A stretch of DNA of 64,000 nucleotides from an uncultured Caulobacterales bacterium (GCA_937928165.1 CALFVT010000006.1:1-64000); one strand, 5' to 3'; numbered from the stretch's first letter, positions 53,519 to 63,573 are shown. Notes: a model not told the origin generated them from the letters alone. Program-made: numbers and translations.

Positions 53519-54433
53519 TTAAACTTTAACATCCAGTGCAAACACATCGGGCCGCGTGTAATGCCCGCGGCTATCTAAATCAAATTGCGCACGGGTAATA
53601 TCATTTAAATCAAGCTCTGCCGTTATAAGGCTTTCTTGATGAAAGACGGGCGCGACCAAAACCTCGCCCATGGGCGAGATAATACAGCTGCCGCCGCGAA
53701 TTAAGATCGTATCATCAGATATGCCCTGCACCGGATTATACCACGCCGCCGCCGCGTGGCCTCGGGTCATATATTGACAGGCCGTCACAACAAAGCAGCG
53801 CCCTTCAAGGGCAATCATTTGCATGGTCGGCAGCCAGACATCGCGGTCATCCACCGTTGGCGCGGTATGAATAATCGGCCCTTGGCTATAAAGATGCGTC
53901 CGGTAAAGGGGCATGTAATTCTCCCAGCAAATCGCAGAGGAGACGCGGCCAAATTCCATATCGGCGACGTCCATATCATCCCCCGCGCCGCGCCCCCAGA
54001 TCACCCGCTCCATCGCCGTTGGCATGAGTTTACGGTGCCAAGATAACACCGCGCCGCTACGGTCAAATCCAGCCGTCACACAATAAAGCGTCCCGCCGTC
54101 TTTCTCTATCAGGCCGAGCACAATATTCACCCCGGCAGCCTTTACCGCGGTTTGAATATCGCTCATTTCTTGGGAGCCGCGCTTAATCGCATCTTGTGCA
54201 TAAAGGCGAAATTGCTCCCGCCCCTCGGCGCTGCGCGCACCGATTGTTACGCCGAAATTAATGCCTTTCGGATAGCCGCCAATGAACGCTTCAGGGAAGA
54301 CAAGCAAATCAAGCCCCGCCTCTTTAGCGCGGGTCAGATAATCTTCAAATTTAGCAAATGTCGCCGCCGCATCAAACAGGCACGTTCCCACTTGGGCGGC
54401 GCCAACTTTTAAAACCTGACGATTTGACTGTAC
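53519..54433 (-). CDS. Nitrilase/carbon-nitrogen hydrolase
   Basis: A 304-residue enzyme of the nitrilase branch. The catalytic triad is plain: E in FPEAFIGGYPKG, K in HRKLMPT and C in SAICWENYMPLYRT. The I-C-W-E-N-Y-M sequence is typical of true nitrilases, which turn nitriles to acids and ammonia, but substrate cannot be read off. ATG 54433 fits homologues; a longer start at 54460 adds nine unlikely residues. Its stop is 4 bp from that of the convergent vWA gene. Confidence 0.92.
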   Translation of the reverse strand, partial: VQSNRQVLKVGAAQVGTCLFDAAATFAKFEDYLTRAKEAGLDLLVFPEAFIGGYPKGINFGVTIGARSAEGREQFRLYAQDAIKRGSQEMSDIQTAVKAAGVNIVLGLIEKDGGTLYCVTAGFDRSGAVLSWHRKLMPTAMERVIWGRGAGDDMDVADMEFGRVSSAICWENYMPLYRTHLYSQGPIIHTAPTVDDRDVWLPTMQMIALEGRCFVVTACQYMTRGHAAAAWYNPVQGISDDTILIRGGSCIISPMGEVLVAPVFHQESLITAELDLNDITRAQFDLDSRGHYTRPDVFALDVKV

Positions 54434-54497
54434 CATAACAACGACCTTTATTGCGCCCATAACCTAACAGTTCCAGACGGCGGCGCAACGGTAAAAC

Positions 54498-57107
54498 CTA
54501 TGATGCACGCACGGATAAAACTGCCTTGCCACCTTTAATGTCCACATCAATATGGGCTCCGTCTGCAATATCCCCCGCCAGTAAAGCCTTCGCCAAGGCA
54601 TCTTGTATCTGGCTTTGCAACACGCGCTTTAAAGGCCGCGCCCCATATGAGGCATCATAGCCCCGCTCACCGAGCCAGTCGCGGGCTTGGGCCGAGAGTT
54701 CTACAGTAATGGATTTATCTTTTAGCCAGCCTTGAAGCCGCCTCATTTGAATATCCACTATCGCGTTCATATGCTCAGGCTTAAGCCGTTCAAACAGTAA
54801 TATTTCATCAATTCGGTTTAAAAACTCAGGACGGAAATGTGCATTGACTTCTGCCATCACCCCAAGGCGCGCGGCTTCGACGCTGTCGCCCTCCCCAAGA
54901 TTTAGCAAATGCCGCGCGCCAATATTACTGGTCATGACAATTAAGCTATTACGAAAATCAATGGTGCGTCCTTGGCTATCGGTGAGGCGGCCTTCGTCGA
55001 GCACTTGAAGCAAGACATTAAACACATCTGGATGGGCTTTTTCCACCTCGTCAAATAAAACGATTTGATAAGGACGGCGGCGCACCGCCTCTGTGAGGGC
55101 CCCGCCTTCATCATAACCAACATAGCCGGGGGGCGCACCAATCATACGGGCGACGGAATGTTTTTCCATATACTCGCTCATATCCAGACGGGTAATGGCC
55201 GTATCATCATCAAATAAAAAGGCCGCTAAAGCTTTGGTCAATTCCGTTTTCCCGACCCCTGTGGGGCCAAGGAACATGAAAGACCCTATGGGACGCTGCG
55301 GGTCATGCAGCCCTGCGCGGGCGCGGCGCACCGCATCGGACACCGCCGCTATGGCTTTATCTTGACCGACCACACGGGCGGCCAGAACCTTTTCCATATT
55401 CAAAAGTTTCTCGCGCTCCCCTTCGAGCATTTTTTCCGCCGGAATCCCCGTCCAGCGCGCAACCACCGCCGCAATGTCATTGGCGTTCACTGTTTCCCCT
55501 GCTGTATTATCTGCGGCTGTATCATTTGCGCCCGTATTATCGGCTGAGTCCGCTGTTTCAAGACGTGCCACTGCCGCCTCTAATTGGGGGATATCATGAT
55601 GCTGCAAACGTCCTGCCTGCTCATAATCCCCGCGCCGCACAGCGTCTTCAAGGGCAAAACGGGCCTGCTCTAATTGCTCTTTGCTTTGGCTGGCTTGAGA
55701 GAGCTTCTCCCGCTCCGCCTGCCATATGGCCGTCATTTCGCGAGATTGCGCTTCAAGCTCTAAAACCTCCGCTTGTCGCCGCGATAGCCGTTCTTGGGAC
55801 GCAGCGTCTTTTTCGCGCTTTAAGGCTTCAGCTTCGATTTTAAGCTGGACAAGGCGGCGGTCAATCTCATCGAGGTCCTCGGGCTTGCTATCCACTTCCA
55901 TGCGCAAACGGCTCGCCGCTTCGTCCATCAAGTCAATAGCTTTATCGGGCAAAAACCGCTCTGTAATATAACGGTGGGACAACTGAGCGGCAGCGATAAT
56001 CGCACCGTCGGAAATACGAATGCCGTGATGAACTTCATATTTATCCTTAAGCCCGCGCAATATCGACACTGTATCATCAACGCTCGGCTCTTCGGTCGTG
56101 ATCGTCATAAAGCGGCGGGCCAGGGCCGCATCTTTTTCCAAATGTTTGCGGTACTCATCCAATGTGGTCGCCCCGACACATTTCAGGTGGCCCCGCGCCA
56201 AAGCCGGCTTTAATAAATTCGCCGCGTCCATCGCGCCGTCCGTCTTACCCGCCCCGACAAGCATATGAATTTCATCAATAAATAAGATGATTTCACCGTC
56301 TGAGTCGTCAATTTCTTTCAGTACCGCCTTGAGGCGTTCTTCAAACTCGCCGCGGTATTTCGCCCCCGCAATTAACGCGCCCATATTAAGAGCCAAGAGC
56401 TTTTTCCCGCGAATAGAATCAGGCACATCCCCCGACACAATGCGGTTCGCCAAGCCTTCGGCAATAGCGGTCTTACCCACCCCCGGCTCACCGATTAAAA
56501 GCGGATTATTTTTTGAGCGCCGGGTCAAAACTTGCATTGTGCGGCGAATTTCATCATCGCGGCCAATCACCGGATCGAGCTTCCCCGCGCGGGCTTGCTC
56601 CGTCAAATCGCGGGTATATTTTGCTAAGGCTTCATATTGATCTTCCGCCGCATCCGAAGTGACAGGCGCGTCACGGCGCACGGATTTAATCGCGTTTATT
56701 AAAAGATCTTTATCCACGCCCCCCGCCGCTAATACCCCTTGCAGCTCTTTATCCGCATGTATCACACCCGCCAGTAAAAGCCGCTCGAGGGTGACAAAAG
56801 CGTCCCCGGCAGATTTGGCCGCTTTTTCCGCATGAGCAAAAATCTTAGCCGCCGCATTTGACAGCGATAGTCCAGAGCCCCCCTCAACTTTGGGGCGTTT
56901 ATTCAGCGCCGCTTCTAGCGCCTGACCTAGGCCGCCTATATCTGCGCCCGCTTGGGTTAATAAATTGCGCGGCAAGCCCCCACCTTCATTTAACAACGCG
57001 CTAAAAATATGCAGCGGGGTGAGCTGTTGATGCCCCCGTGTTAAGGCATCTGTTTGGGCCGCTTGAATAACGCTGCGGCTTCTTTGGGTATAAGCATTTA
57101 TATCCAT
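54498..57107 (-). CDS. clpB: ATP-dependent disaggregase ClpB
   Basis: An 869-residue Hsp100 chaperone. It has the Clp N-domain, first AAA with [13 protein letters not shown] and [21 protein letters not shown] (partly), the middle coiled coil (about 410-530) and second AAA with [15 protein letters not shown] and [15 protein letters not shown]. With DnaK it rescues aggregated proteins. There is an unusual low-complexity N/D/T/A-rich insert ([21 protein letters not shown]) at about residue 530, just before the second AAA. A heat-shock-like promoter lies upstream (57165-57190). Confidence 0.96.
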   Translation of the reverse strand: MDINAYTQRSRSVIQAAQTDALTRGHQQLTPLHIFSALLNEGGGLPRNLLTQAGADIGGLGQALEAALNKRPKVEGGSGLSLSNAAAKIFAHAEKAAKSAGDAFVTLERLLLAGVIHADKELQGVLAAGGVDKDLLINAIKSVRRDAPVTSDAAEDQYEALAKYTRDLTEQARAGKLDPVIGRDDEIRRTMQVLTRRSKNNPLLIGEPGVGKTAIAEGLANRIVSGDVPDSIRGKKLLALNMGALIAGAKYRGEFEERLKAVLKEIDDSDGEIILFIDEIHMLVGAGKTDGAMDAANLLKPALARGHLKCVGATTLDEYRKHLEKDAALARRFMTITTEEPSVDDTVSILRGLKDKYEVHHGIRISDGAIIAAAQLSHRYITERFLPDKAIDLMDEAASRLRMEVDSKPEDLDEIDRRLVQLKIEAEALKREKDAASQERLSRRQAEVLELEAQSREMTAIWQAEREKLSQASQSKEQLEQARFALEDAVRRGDYEQAGRLQHHDIPQLEAAVARLETADSADNTGANDTAADNTAGETVNANDIAAVVARWTGIPAEKMLEGEREKLLNMEKVLAARVVGQDKAIAAVSDAVRRARAGLHDPQRPIGSFMFLGPTGVGKTELTKALAAFLFDDDTAITRLDMSEYMEKHSVARMIGAPPGYVGYDEGGALTEAVRRRPYQIVLFDEVEKAHPDVFNVLLQVLDEGRLTDSQGRTIDFRNSLIVMTSNIGARHLLNLGEGDSVEAARLGVMAEVNAHFRPEFLNRIDEILLFERLKPEHMNAIVDIQMRRLQGWLKDKSITVELSAQARDWLGERGYDASYGARPLKRVLQSQIQDALAKALLAGDIADGAHIDVDIKGGKAVLSVRAS

Positions 57108-57164
57108 GATGTTTTACCTTATCCAAAGCCGCAGAGACGCGGCATGATTTCAACGTGACCTTGA

Positions 57165-57190
57165 CATAGGAATAAATTCCGCGCATTCAA
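57165..57190 (-). promoter_or_regulatory. Possible RpoH-type promoter of clpB
   Basis: On the minus strand TTGAA (57190-57186) and CCTATG (57170-57165) are 15 nt apart, near the CTTGAA / CCCCAT spacing used by sigma-32. It lies about 60 bp before the clpB start. Weak match; placed here because clpB is normally heat-shock controlled. Confidence 0.3.
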
Positions 57191-57218
57191 CCCCACTTTA
57201 AACCCAAAGGCTGGTTTC

Positions 57219-57632
57219 ATGACTCCTATCGACATTAATCAACCCAGCGTAGGCTGCGGCGCGGCAGTCTTTAATGATAAGGGGCAGGTTTTACTAATCC
57301 AACGCCTAAAAGCCCCAGAGGCCAGAGCTTGGGGATTACCCGGCGGAAAAATAGACTTTGGCGAAACCGTTAAAACCGCCATATGCCGAGATATCAAAGA
57401 AGAGCTTGATATTAATATCGCCCTTATAGGCCCGGTTTATATCACCGAAATCATCAACAAAGGGGATGGACGCCATTGGGTCTCTCCGGTTTATGAAGCG
57501 CGTATCCAAAACGGCACACCGACGCTTATGGAGCCCCATAAACACGGCGGGTGGGATTGGTTTGATCTTGATAATTTACCGCCAGACCTGACCACGCCAA
57601 CGCGGCAGTTTTTATCCCAATACCGTCCATAA
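57219..57632 (+). CDS. NUDIX hydrolase
   Basis: A 137-residue NUDIX protein. The NUDIX box is GKIDFGETVKTAICRDIKEEL (G-x5-E-x7-R-E-x-x-E-E-x-G-U form, with D-I-K-E-E-L), and WGLPGGK precedes it. The VGCGAAVFNDKGQVLLIQR start is typical of the ADP-ribose pyrophosphatase/MutT-like subgroup. Its exact nucleotide substrate is unknown. It is divergent from clpB. Confidence 0.92.
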   Translation: MTPIDINQPSVGCGAAVFNDKGQVLLIQRLKAPEARAWGLPGGKIDFGETVKTAICRDIKEELDINIALIGPVYITEIINKGDGRHWVSPVYEARIQNGTPTLMEPHKHGGWDWFDLDNLPPDLTTPTRQFLSQYRP

Positions 57633-57641
57633 TAAAGTCAT

Positions 57642-57669
57642 AAAAAAACCCACCAAGCGGCAGGTTTTA
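57642..57669 (-). terminator. Intrinsic terminator after the DUF4167 gene
   Basis: On the minus strand AAAACC and GGTTTT pair around inner GCC-GCTT-GGT, followed by seven T. It lies just past the DUF4167 stop (57693) and between two convergent genes, so it may also act weakly on the NUDIX gene. Confidence 0.7.
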
Positions 57670-57692
57670 TACATCGAGGCTTTTGATAAGTT

Positions 57693-58274
57693 TTATTCTG
57701 CCGGAACATCTTCTGCGGCAGACACTTCGGCAGGAGCCTCAGCAGTTTTACGCTTGGGCGCTTTGCGGCGGCGTTTCGGCTCAGCCGTAACCACCTCTGC
57801 GGCCCCATCATCTTTGGGCTTAACCACTTCAAGACTATCTTGAGCCGCCGTTTCATCCGCAGCCTCATCTTTAGCGCTATCAGCGGCGTTATCACGGCCT
57901 CGTTTCACCCGAGGCGGATAACGGCGGCCACGTTTACCTTCAGCCGCGCCGTCGCCGTCTGTACTGCTCTCTTCATTACGCTCACCGCGCGCAGCCCGGG
58001 CCGCATCGGCTTCCTCGCGGGCCGCCTGCGCCGCTTGTTTAGCCGCCTCTTGAATATTGACAAGTCGCAAATAATGCTCTGCATGTTGGCGGTAGTTTTC
58101 GGCCTTCACGCGGCTGCCAGACGCCGCCGCATCACGGGCAAGGGTTGTATATTTTTCGTAAATATGACTGGCTGAACCGCGAACTTTTACGTCAGGGCCA
58201 TTACTATCGAGATTACGATTATTATTATGATTATGATTGGTTTTATTACGATTGCGGCCACGTTGACGCTTCAT
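57693..58274 (-). CDS. DUF4167 protein
   Basis: About 193 residues. The first 70 form the DUF4167 core: a basic Asn/Arg-rich start (MKRQRGRNRNKTNHNHNNNR), then VKVRGSASHIYEKYTTLARDAAASGSRV and AENYRQHAEHYLRLV. The rest is charged and low in complexity. The family is found almost only in Alphaproteobacteria and may bind RNA, judging by composition. ATG 58274 has AGGA about 8 nt upstream; the longer ORF adds 13 residues. A terminator follows. Confidence 0.9.
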   Translation of the reverse strand: MKRQRGRNRNKTNHNHNNNRNLDSNGPDVKVRGSASHIYEKYTTLARDAAASGSRVKAENYRQHAEHYLRLVNIQEAAKQAAQAAREEADAARAARGERNEESSTDGDGAAEGKRGRRYPPRVKRGRDNAADSAKDEAADETAAQDSLEVVKPKDDGAAEVVTAEPKRRRKAPKRKTAEAPAEVSAAEDVPAE

Positions 58275-58443
58275 GGTGTAGTCCTGATTGTTTGACTGTG
58301 TAAAATTACCCATAAGCGCTGCTTTATTTCACCCGCGACGTTTTTATGGATAGTCAAGGCGGCGCTTCATCACCTGCCTCTATTCAAAGCCCTAGCAAAG
58401 CCTTCGCCCCCTGCATAGCTTTTTTTTAACAAAAAACAGGTTT

Positions 58444-59340
58444 TCACATAGCAGGTGATTGCGCCCTAATCACGCGGTCATGGCCGGATAAATCTTTCGC
58501 GCAAGTTATCCCAGTAAAACCCTCCGCTTTCAGCAGATTTAGGACGGCGCTTTTCTGATCATATCCAATTTCCAAGAGCAGCCAGCCTTTTGGTTTTAAA
58601 TGATCTTGCGCCTGCGCGGCAATCATGCGGTAGGCCGATAGCCCGTCCTCACCGCCAAATAAGGCCAACTCAGGGTCAAACCCCGCCACCTCGCGGGGAA
58701 GCACTGCCATATGGGCGCTATCAATATAAGGCGGGTTCGACATAATCATGTCATATCGCCCTTTAACAGGCTCAAACCAAGAGCCGTGGGCAAATGCGGC
58801 GCGGCCTGCAACCTCCAAAATATCCGCATTTTGCGCAGCCACCTCAAGCGCCGCTGGAGATATATCACTTCCAACGCCTCGCCATAATGCCCGCTCCGCC
58901 AAAAGGGTAAGGATAATCGCCCCGCTCCCTGTGCCGAGATCGAGGATATTGATCGGCGCATCCGCGGGATATAATTCAAGGGCCAGATCAATAAGCCCTT
59001 CGGTCTCTGGGCGCGGGGACAGAACGTCTTTGGTAATTTGAAATCGGCGGCCATAAAAGTCTCTATAGCCCAAGATGTAATCAATCGGCTCCCCGTCAAG
59101 CCGCCGCTGGGCGAAACCGCTTAAGGCTTCGAACTTAGGCGGAGTTATAAATTCCGTGCCTTGCGCAATCAAATCCGCATGGCTCAGCCCGCAAGCCGCC
59201 ATCACCAATAGCCGCGCATCCAGATCAGGGGTATCTAAACCTGCAGCGCGAAATTGCTGCGCTAAAAACCGCTTGGCCGAGTTGAGCGTTAGCCCCGAAT
59301 AAGGCCCGCTTTGGGGCCGTTGATCGCGGGGGGTGGTCAT
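58444..59340 (-). CDS. prmC: Release-factor glutamine methyltransferase PrmC
   Basis: A 298-residue enzyme that methylates the GGQ glutamine of release factors RF1/RF2. Motif I is ILDLGTGSGAI and the active-site NPPY is in MIMSNPPYIDSAHM. The N-terminal helical domain (DARLLVMAACGLSHADLIAQ) and closing GWLLLEIGYDQ are typical. ATG 59340 overlaps the stop of the upstream gene (ATGA), indicating translational coupling. prfA, its common neighbour, is not in the window. Confidence 0.95.
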   Translation of the reverse strand: MTTPRDQRPQSGPYSGLTLNSAKRFLAQQFRAAGLDTPDLDARLLVMAACGLSHADLIAQGTEFITPPKFEALSGFAQRRLDGEPIDYILGYRDFYGRRFQITKDVLSPRPETEGLIDLALELYPADAPINILDLGTGSGAIILTLLAERALWRGVGSDISPAALEVAAQNADILEVAGRAAFAHGSWFEPVKGRYDMIMSNPPYIDSAHMAVLPREVAGFDPELALFGGEDGLSAYRMIAAQAQDHLKPKGWLLLEIGYDQKSAVLNLLKAEGFTGITCAKDLSGHDRVIRAQSPAM

Positions 59341-59816
59341 AGAGCCTGCCTCTTCGGCACCCCGCTTAAAGCGCCCCAATGGGTTTCAAGACGCGCCGTT
59401 AGTTTTTGCTCAAGCGCAAATTTAATCCTTGGACATTGACGCGCAGAAAACCGAGTCGATATTTTTTTCGGCCAAACACGGGTCTGAATTTCGTCCTGTT
59501 TTGTAACCTCCTCAAAGGGAATACGGAGCTTTTTTTCAAAAAACCCAAGAGGCTTAAATATCGACATATAAAGATAAGTCTCATCCACCGCAAAATGTAT
59601 AGCTCCGCCATATTGCGCCAGGGATATACGGGCATAAAAAAACACGGCAGATTGAAATTTAATAATATTCGGCGGCATATCCCCTGCATAAGCATAATGT
59701 TTAGCTAAAACTTTCCAGCCGCTAAGAGTATTGATGAAATATGTTAAGCATATCCAAAACAGAGAAACGCCGCCTAAAATCATCACACCCAATATAAGTC
59801 CATCACTCACAATCAA
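59337..59816 (-). CDS. Hypothetical membrane-anchored protein
   Basis: A 159-residue protein. One N-terminal membrane helix (GLILGVMILGGVSLFWICLTYFI) is followed by a soluble beta-rich part (FAVDETYLYMSIFKPLGFF and LRIPFEEVTKQD) that looks like a PH-like fold. I recognise no family. Its stop overlaps the start of prmC by 4 bp and it begins 6 bp after the hydrolase gene, so all three lie on one leftward transcript. Confidence 0.65.
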   Translation of the reverse strand: MIVSDGLILGVMILGGVSLFWICLTYFINTLSGWKVLAKHYAYAGDMPPNIIKFQSAVFFYARISLAQYGGAIHFAVDETYLYMSIFKPLGFFEKKLRIPFEEVTKQDEIQTRVWPKKISTRFSARQCPRIKFALEQKLTARLETHWGALSGVPKRQAL

Positions 59817-59822
59817 AACCCT

Positions 59823-60614
59823 TTAAGCGGCGGTATGATTGCCGATAAGCCCTGCAAGCTCATTCGCAGTGGTTTCAAGCCGCTGTAAATCCTGCGGGCG
59901 GGACAGGCTATGATCGCCGTCTTTGACAAATGTCGCCGTCACATCTTCACTCTTGAGGGTGTCCACGATCTTAAGCGCATGACGCCACGGCACCGGCTCA
60001 TCTTTCATACCTTGTAAGATGCGCACAGGCCCCGTAAAGTTTATGGGGGCATCTAAGATTAAATATTTCGCGCTCTCATTTATCAAGGTTTTTGAAATCG
60101 GCAAAGGCTCCCCGTAAGGCGACGGTTCATAATAAACACCCTCTTGCTCGATTTGGCGGCGGATATCCTCACTGAATTTTGGCCACATGAGCTTTTGCGT
60201 AAAATCAGGGGCGGGCGCAATTAAGAGCAAAGCTTTAACGCGGTCGGGCCGCGCCAAGGCGGCTAAAAGACTCGCCCAGCCGCCCATAGACGATCCCACT
60301 AAGATCACATCCCCCTGTGTTAATTCATCGATCACAGCGGTAATATCTTCGCTCCACCGCCCAATATGGCCGCGCTCAAAATCACCAGAGCTTTCCCCGT
60401 GGCCGTAATAATCAAAGCGCACATAGCCGTAACCTTGCGCCGCCGCCCAGTGATGCAAATGCACCGCCTTCCCGCCTTCCATATCCGAGCGCAGTCCGCC
60501 GCACCAAATAAAGCTAGGCCCCTGCCCGTCTGTTTTCTTATAAGCCATGCGCTCACCCTTTGAGCCTTGATGAGGCGGGGCTGATAAAAATAGCTGCGGC
60601 GTTGTTTCCGTCAT
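59823..60614 (-). CDS. Alpha/beta hydrolase
   Basis: A 263-residue hydrolase. Nucleophile elbow GSSMGGWAS, oxyanion region GGLRSDMEGGKA, acid and His near the end (GMKDEPVPW, DGDHSLSRPQDL) make the triad. It resembles the short-chain esterase/S-formylglutathione-type serine hydrolases, and its substrate is unknown. I use ATG 60614 since longer starts overlap the divergent glycosyltransferase gene. It is the first gene of the unit leading to prmC. Confidence 0.85.
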   Translation of the reverse strand: MTETTPQLFLSAPPHQGSKGERMAYKKTDGQGPSFIWCGGLRSDMEGGKAVHLHHWAAAQGYGYVRFDYYGHGESSGDFERGHIGRWSEDITAVIDELTQGDVILVGSSMGGWASLLAALARPDRVKALLLIAPAPDFTQKLMWPKFSEDIRRQIEQEGVYYEPSPYGEPLPISKTLINESAKYLILDAPINFTGPVRILQGMKDEPVPWRHALKIVDTLKSEDVTATFVKDGDHSLSRPQDLQRLETTANELAGLIGNHTAA

Positions 60615-60647
60615 GGCGATAATCATTTTCTGTGTTAAGATTCGTTT

Positions 60648-61751
60648 ATGAATGTGCTCCAATTAACGCCGGAACTCAATGCCGGAGGTGTCGAAGGCAC
60701 CACCCTTGAAATGGCCGAAGCCCTTATTAAGGCAGGTCACGGCGCCCATGTGGTCAGTGCGGGCGGGCGCATGGCCGATGATTTAACGGCAATGGGGGCG
60801 GTGTTGCACCCCATGGATATTGGCTCAAAAAACATTCTAACCTATTGGCGGCGGGTTAAAGCCCTCTGCGCCCTCATCAAGTCCCATGATATAGATATTA
60901 TCCATGCCCGCTCCCGCGCGCCCGCATGGCCGGGGCTCGCCGCCGCGCGCAAAATGAACATCCCTTTCATTGCGACATATCACGGCATTTATAACGCCAA
61001 ATCTGCGCTCAAACGCCGCTATAATGCGGTGATGACGCGGGGCGAGCTGACCATTGCCAATTCCAATATGACCAAAGACCATATCATCCGTGAGCACGGC
61101 CTTGACCCTGCACGCATTATTGTCATTCCGCGCGGCGTCGATATGGCAAAGTTTGATTCCGCCCACATCAAACCGTCCGATATCGCCAGCACCCGCCAAG
61201 CTTGGGGGCTAATGCCCGGTGATTATGCCGTGTTGCTTCCGGGGCGGCTCACCGCGTGGAAAGGACAGCCTATTGCCGTGCTGGCCTTGGCCGCCCTGCC
61301 GCAGAATATAAAACTCATTATCATGGGCGATGCCCAAGGGCGGGATGATTATGTGGCCAGCCTTAAATCCCTCGCCCAGACATCAGGCACCGCAGCGCGC
61401 GTTACCTTTGCCGCCCATAGCGCGGATATGCCATTAATGCTGGCGGCGAGTGATATTGTGCTGTCCACATCTGTTGAACCTGAAGCCTTTGGCCGTATCG
61501 CCGTTGAAGCCCAAGCTATGGGTAAGCCCATTATCGCCACCGCCCATGGGGGCAGCTTAGAAACCGTCCTGCCGCAGCAAACCGGTCTTTGGGTGCCGCC
61601 CGGGGATAGCCGCGCCCTCTCCGAGGCGATTATAAACGTCCATGGCGGGGCGAAATTTGATCCCGAATTTGCCCGCGCCCATATCCGCGCAAACTTCTCA
61701 AAACAGCAGCTTCAAGAGAAAACACTCGCCGTTTACAGCCGGCTCGGGTGA
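60648..61751 (+). CDS. Family 4 glycosyltransferase
   Basis: A 367-residue GT-B enzyme. The donor-binding half has VLLPGRLTAWKGQ and PEAFGRIAVEAQAMGKPIIAT (E-x7-E motif), and the N-terminal half starts LNAGGVEGTTLEMAEAL. Likely a cytoplasmic enzyme of cell-envelope polysaccharide or lipopolysaccharide synthesis; sugar and acceptor unknown. Divergent from the hydrolase gene. Confidence 0.9.
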   Translation: MNVLQLTPELNAGGVEGTTLEMAEALIKAGHGAHVVSAGGRMADDLTAMGAVLHPMDIGSKNILTYWRRVKALCALIKSHDIDIIHARSRAPAWPGLAAARKMNIPFIATYHGIYNAKSALKRRYNAVMTRGELTIANSNMTKDHIIREHGLDPARIIVIPRGVDMAKFDSAHIKPSDIASTRQAWGLMPGDYAVLLPGRLTAWKGQPIAVLALAALPQNIKLIIMGDAQGRDDYVASLKSLAQTSGTAARVTFAAHSADMPLMLAASDIVLSTSVEPEAFGRIAVEAQAMGKPIIATAHGGSLETVLPQQTGLWVPPGDSRALSEAIINVHGGAKFDPEFARAHIRANFSKQQLQEKTLAVYSRLG

Positions 61752-61889
61752 AAATAAGTCACATTGCGCGAAAATCGTGAATGACTTTCCTGTTTTTTAA
61801 TGGTTTAAGCCTGCAAAGACTTGAAATATCATGACAGTCTCTTCATATTCGCCTCGCATTATCTTTAACAGCTCACAGGAGAGTTCCAC

Positions 61890-62432
61890 ATAGCCAGACG
61901 CCCTTTTGCCGCGCAGCCGTCGAAAAAACCCGCCGGACCCCGCATTAACACCGATATTACATCCCCCAATGTTTTGCTTATTCTTGCTGACGGCGAGAAA
62001 AAAGGGATTGTCCCGATTGAAGAGGCTTTGGCCGCTGCACGGCAAGCCGGACTTGACCTCGTCGAAGTTGCGCCCAACCCCAATGCACCGGTTTGTAAAG
62101 TTCTGGACTACGGAAAACTCCGCTTTGAAAATCAAAAGAAAAAAGCCGCGAACCGCAAGAGTCAACGCACGCAAGCGATTAAAGAAATTAAAATGCGCCC
62201 CAATATTGATACCCATGATTATCAAGTTAAAACTCGGGCGATGGGCAAGTTTTTTGACCGCGGCGATAAAGTCAAAGTCACAATCCGTTTCCGGGGCCGT
62301 GAGATGGCCCATATGGACCGCGGCATGACCTTGTTACAGCGGGTCAAAGAAGATTTCGATGAAGTCGCAAAAGTTGAATTTGAGCCCAAGACCGAAGGCC
62401 GTATGATGACCATGGTGCTCGCACCAAAATAA
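61890..62432 (+). CDS. infC: Translation initiation factor IF-3, apparent AUA start
   Basis: A 180-residue IF-3. The frame from ATA 61890 reads [10 protein letters not shown]..., then [21 protein letters not shown], the normal IF-3 N-domain; the C-domain ends in [15 protein letters not shown]. An AGGAG at 61877-61881 is 8 nt before the ATA. A TTG at 61974 would remove the conserved INxDI segment. IF-3 genes often use non-AUG starts (AUU in E. coli) so that IF-3 represses its own translation, and AUA would serve the same control. rpmI/rplT do not follow. Confidence 0.9.
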   Translation: MARRPFAAQPSKKPAGPRINTDITSPNVLLILADGEKKGIVPIEEALAAARQAGLDLVEVAPNPNAPVCKVLDYGKLRFENQKKKAANRKSQRTQAIKEIKMRPNIDTHDYQVKTRAMGKFFDRGDKVKVTIRFRGREMAHMDRGMTLLQRVKEDFDEVAKVEFEPKTEGRMMTMVLAPK

Positions 62433-62465
62433 GCGCCTTCCGCCCATAAACGAAGGGGGATTCGG

Positions 62466-63341
62466 GTGCATTTAGATAAATATTTAAACACAGATCACCT
62501 CCGGCGAAACCGTTGGTGGCACTGGATATTGGGGTTTATATTTATCGTCATCATTTGGTTTGCAGGGGCTATCTTCCTTTATATGCCGCTTATAATGATG
62601 GAGTCGAAACTGAGCCCGCAAATGGCTCAGTTTTTTGAATATATTATTTTATTTGCGAATTTCTTACCCATCATTTTCGGCCTTTGGCTTATGACTAAGT
62701 TTTGGCATAAAGAGTCGTTTTTAAACATATTTACAGCCAGCCATAAATTTCGCTGGGGCTATCTCTGGCGTGCGGCTTTAATTGTGACCTTAACGAGCCT
62801 TATTTTCATAGGGCTTAATTACCTCTTCGTTCCAAGTGATTTTGACGGCTTTCAGCTTAATAATGACCTTTCGCTTTATTGGAAGCTCCTGATTATTACC
62901 TTAATCTTCGTCCCGTTTCAGGCGGGGAGCGAGGAGCTGCTTCTGCGGGGTTATTTGAACCGCGCAATAGCACGCTACGTTAAAAATCCATGGATTGTCT
63001 TTTTCATCACCAGCGCAGGTTTTGCCGCCCTTCACGCCGCAAACCCCGAAGCCGCAGGGCAGCTATGGCCTTATCTCACCTTAATTTTTACCTTTGGGTT
63101 TTTCATGTGCGTGCTTTTATATTTTGAAGGCGGACTTGAGAGCGCCATAAGCTTTCATGTTATTAATAATATCTTCGCCTTTAGCCTAACAGGCTACCGC
63201 GACCCTGACCTGCCTGAAAGCGCATTATTCACCGCTGACATTCCCGACATTGCTTGGTCTCAAACATTATGGACAATCGCCACAATGAGCATCACCTGCG
63301 GCCTCATCATTTGGGCTAACCGCAAATGGGGACATGATTAG
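62466..63341 (+). CDS. CPBP-family intramembrane metalloprotease
   Basis: A 291-residue membrane protein with about eight hydrophobic segments. CPBP motifs: GSEELLLRGYLNRAI (E-E-x-x-x-R), AALHAANPEA (H) and SFHVINNIFA (H-x-x-x-N). Such glutamic proteases of the Rce1 type cleave within membranes or act in self-immunity. GTG start at 62466 with GGGGG about 10 nt upstream. A small membrane gene follows. Confidence 0.9.
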   Translation: MHLDKYLNTDHLRRNRWWHWILGFIFIVIIWFAGAIFLYMPLIMMESKLSPQMAQFFEYIILFANFLPIIFGLWLMTKFWHKESFLNIFTASHKFRWGYLWRAALIVTLTSLIFIGLNYLFVPSDFDGFQLNNDLSLYWKLLIITLIFVPFQAGSEELLLRGYLNRAIARYVKNPWIVFFITSAGFAALHAANPEAAGQLWPYLTLIFTFGFFMCVLLYFEGGLESAISFHVINNIFAFSLTGYRDPDLPESALFTADIPDIAWSQTLWTIATMSITCGLIIWANRKWGHD

Positions 63342-63352
63342 GTGGAAAAGCC

Positions 63353-63573
63353 ATGCAAAAACTAGACGGTTTAATTGGACGGGACATCGGATTCATCATA
63401 TTTCTCATCGTCTTGCATTACGGCACTCACCTTATCGCCGAATTATTGAACGTCACCGATCATCACGTAAAAACTATATACGCTGGGCGCTCCTTTTTCT
63501 TTTCTTAATGACCGGCGCCTGCGTTCGAATATTTTGGCCCGAACTCCTCGAAGATAGCGATAAATCCTCTTAA
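63353..63573 (+). CDS. Small two-helix membrane protein, split by a -1 frameshift
   Basis: From ATG 63353, frame 2 gives MQKLDGLIGRDIGFIIFLIV and a loop to H-V (codon 39), then runs out at an early stop. Frame 1 from AAC 63472 continues NYIRWALLFLFLMTGACVRI to a charged end. Joined by -1 slippage at GTA-AAA-AC (63467-63474) they make a coherent 73-residue two-helix protein. An in-frame alternative from 63334 gives a poor basic N-terminus. Either programmed frameshift, mutation or sequencing error (one A lost from a run of six) fits. It lies 12 bp after the protease gene. Confidence 0.55.
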
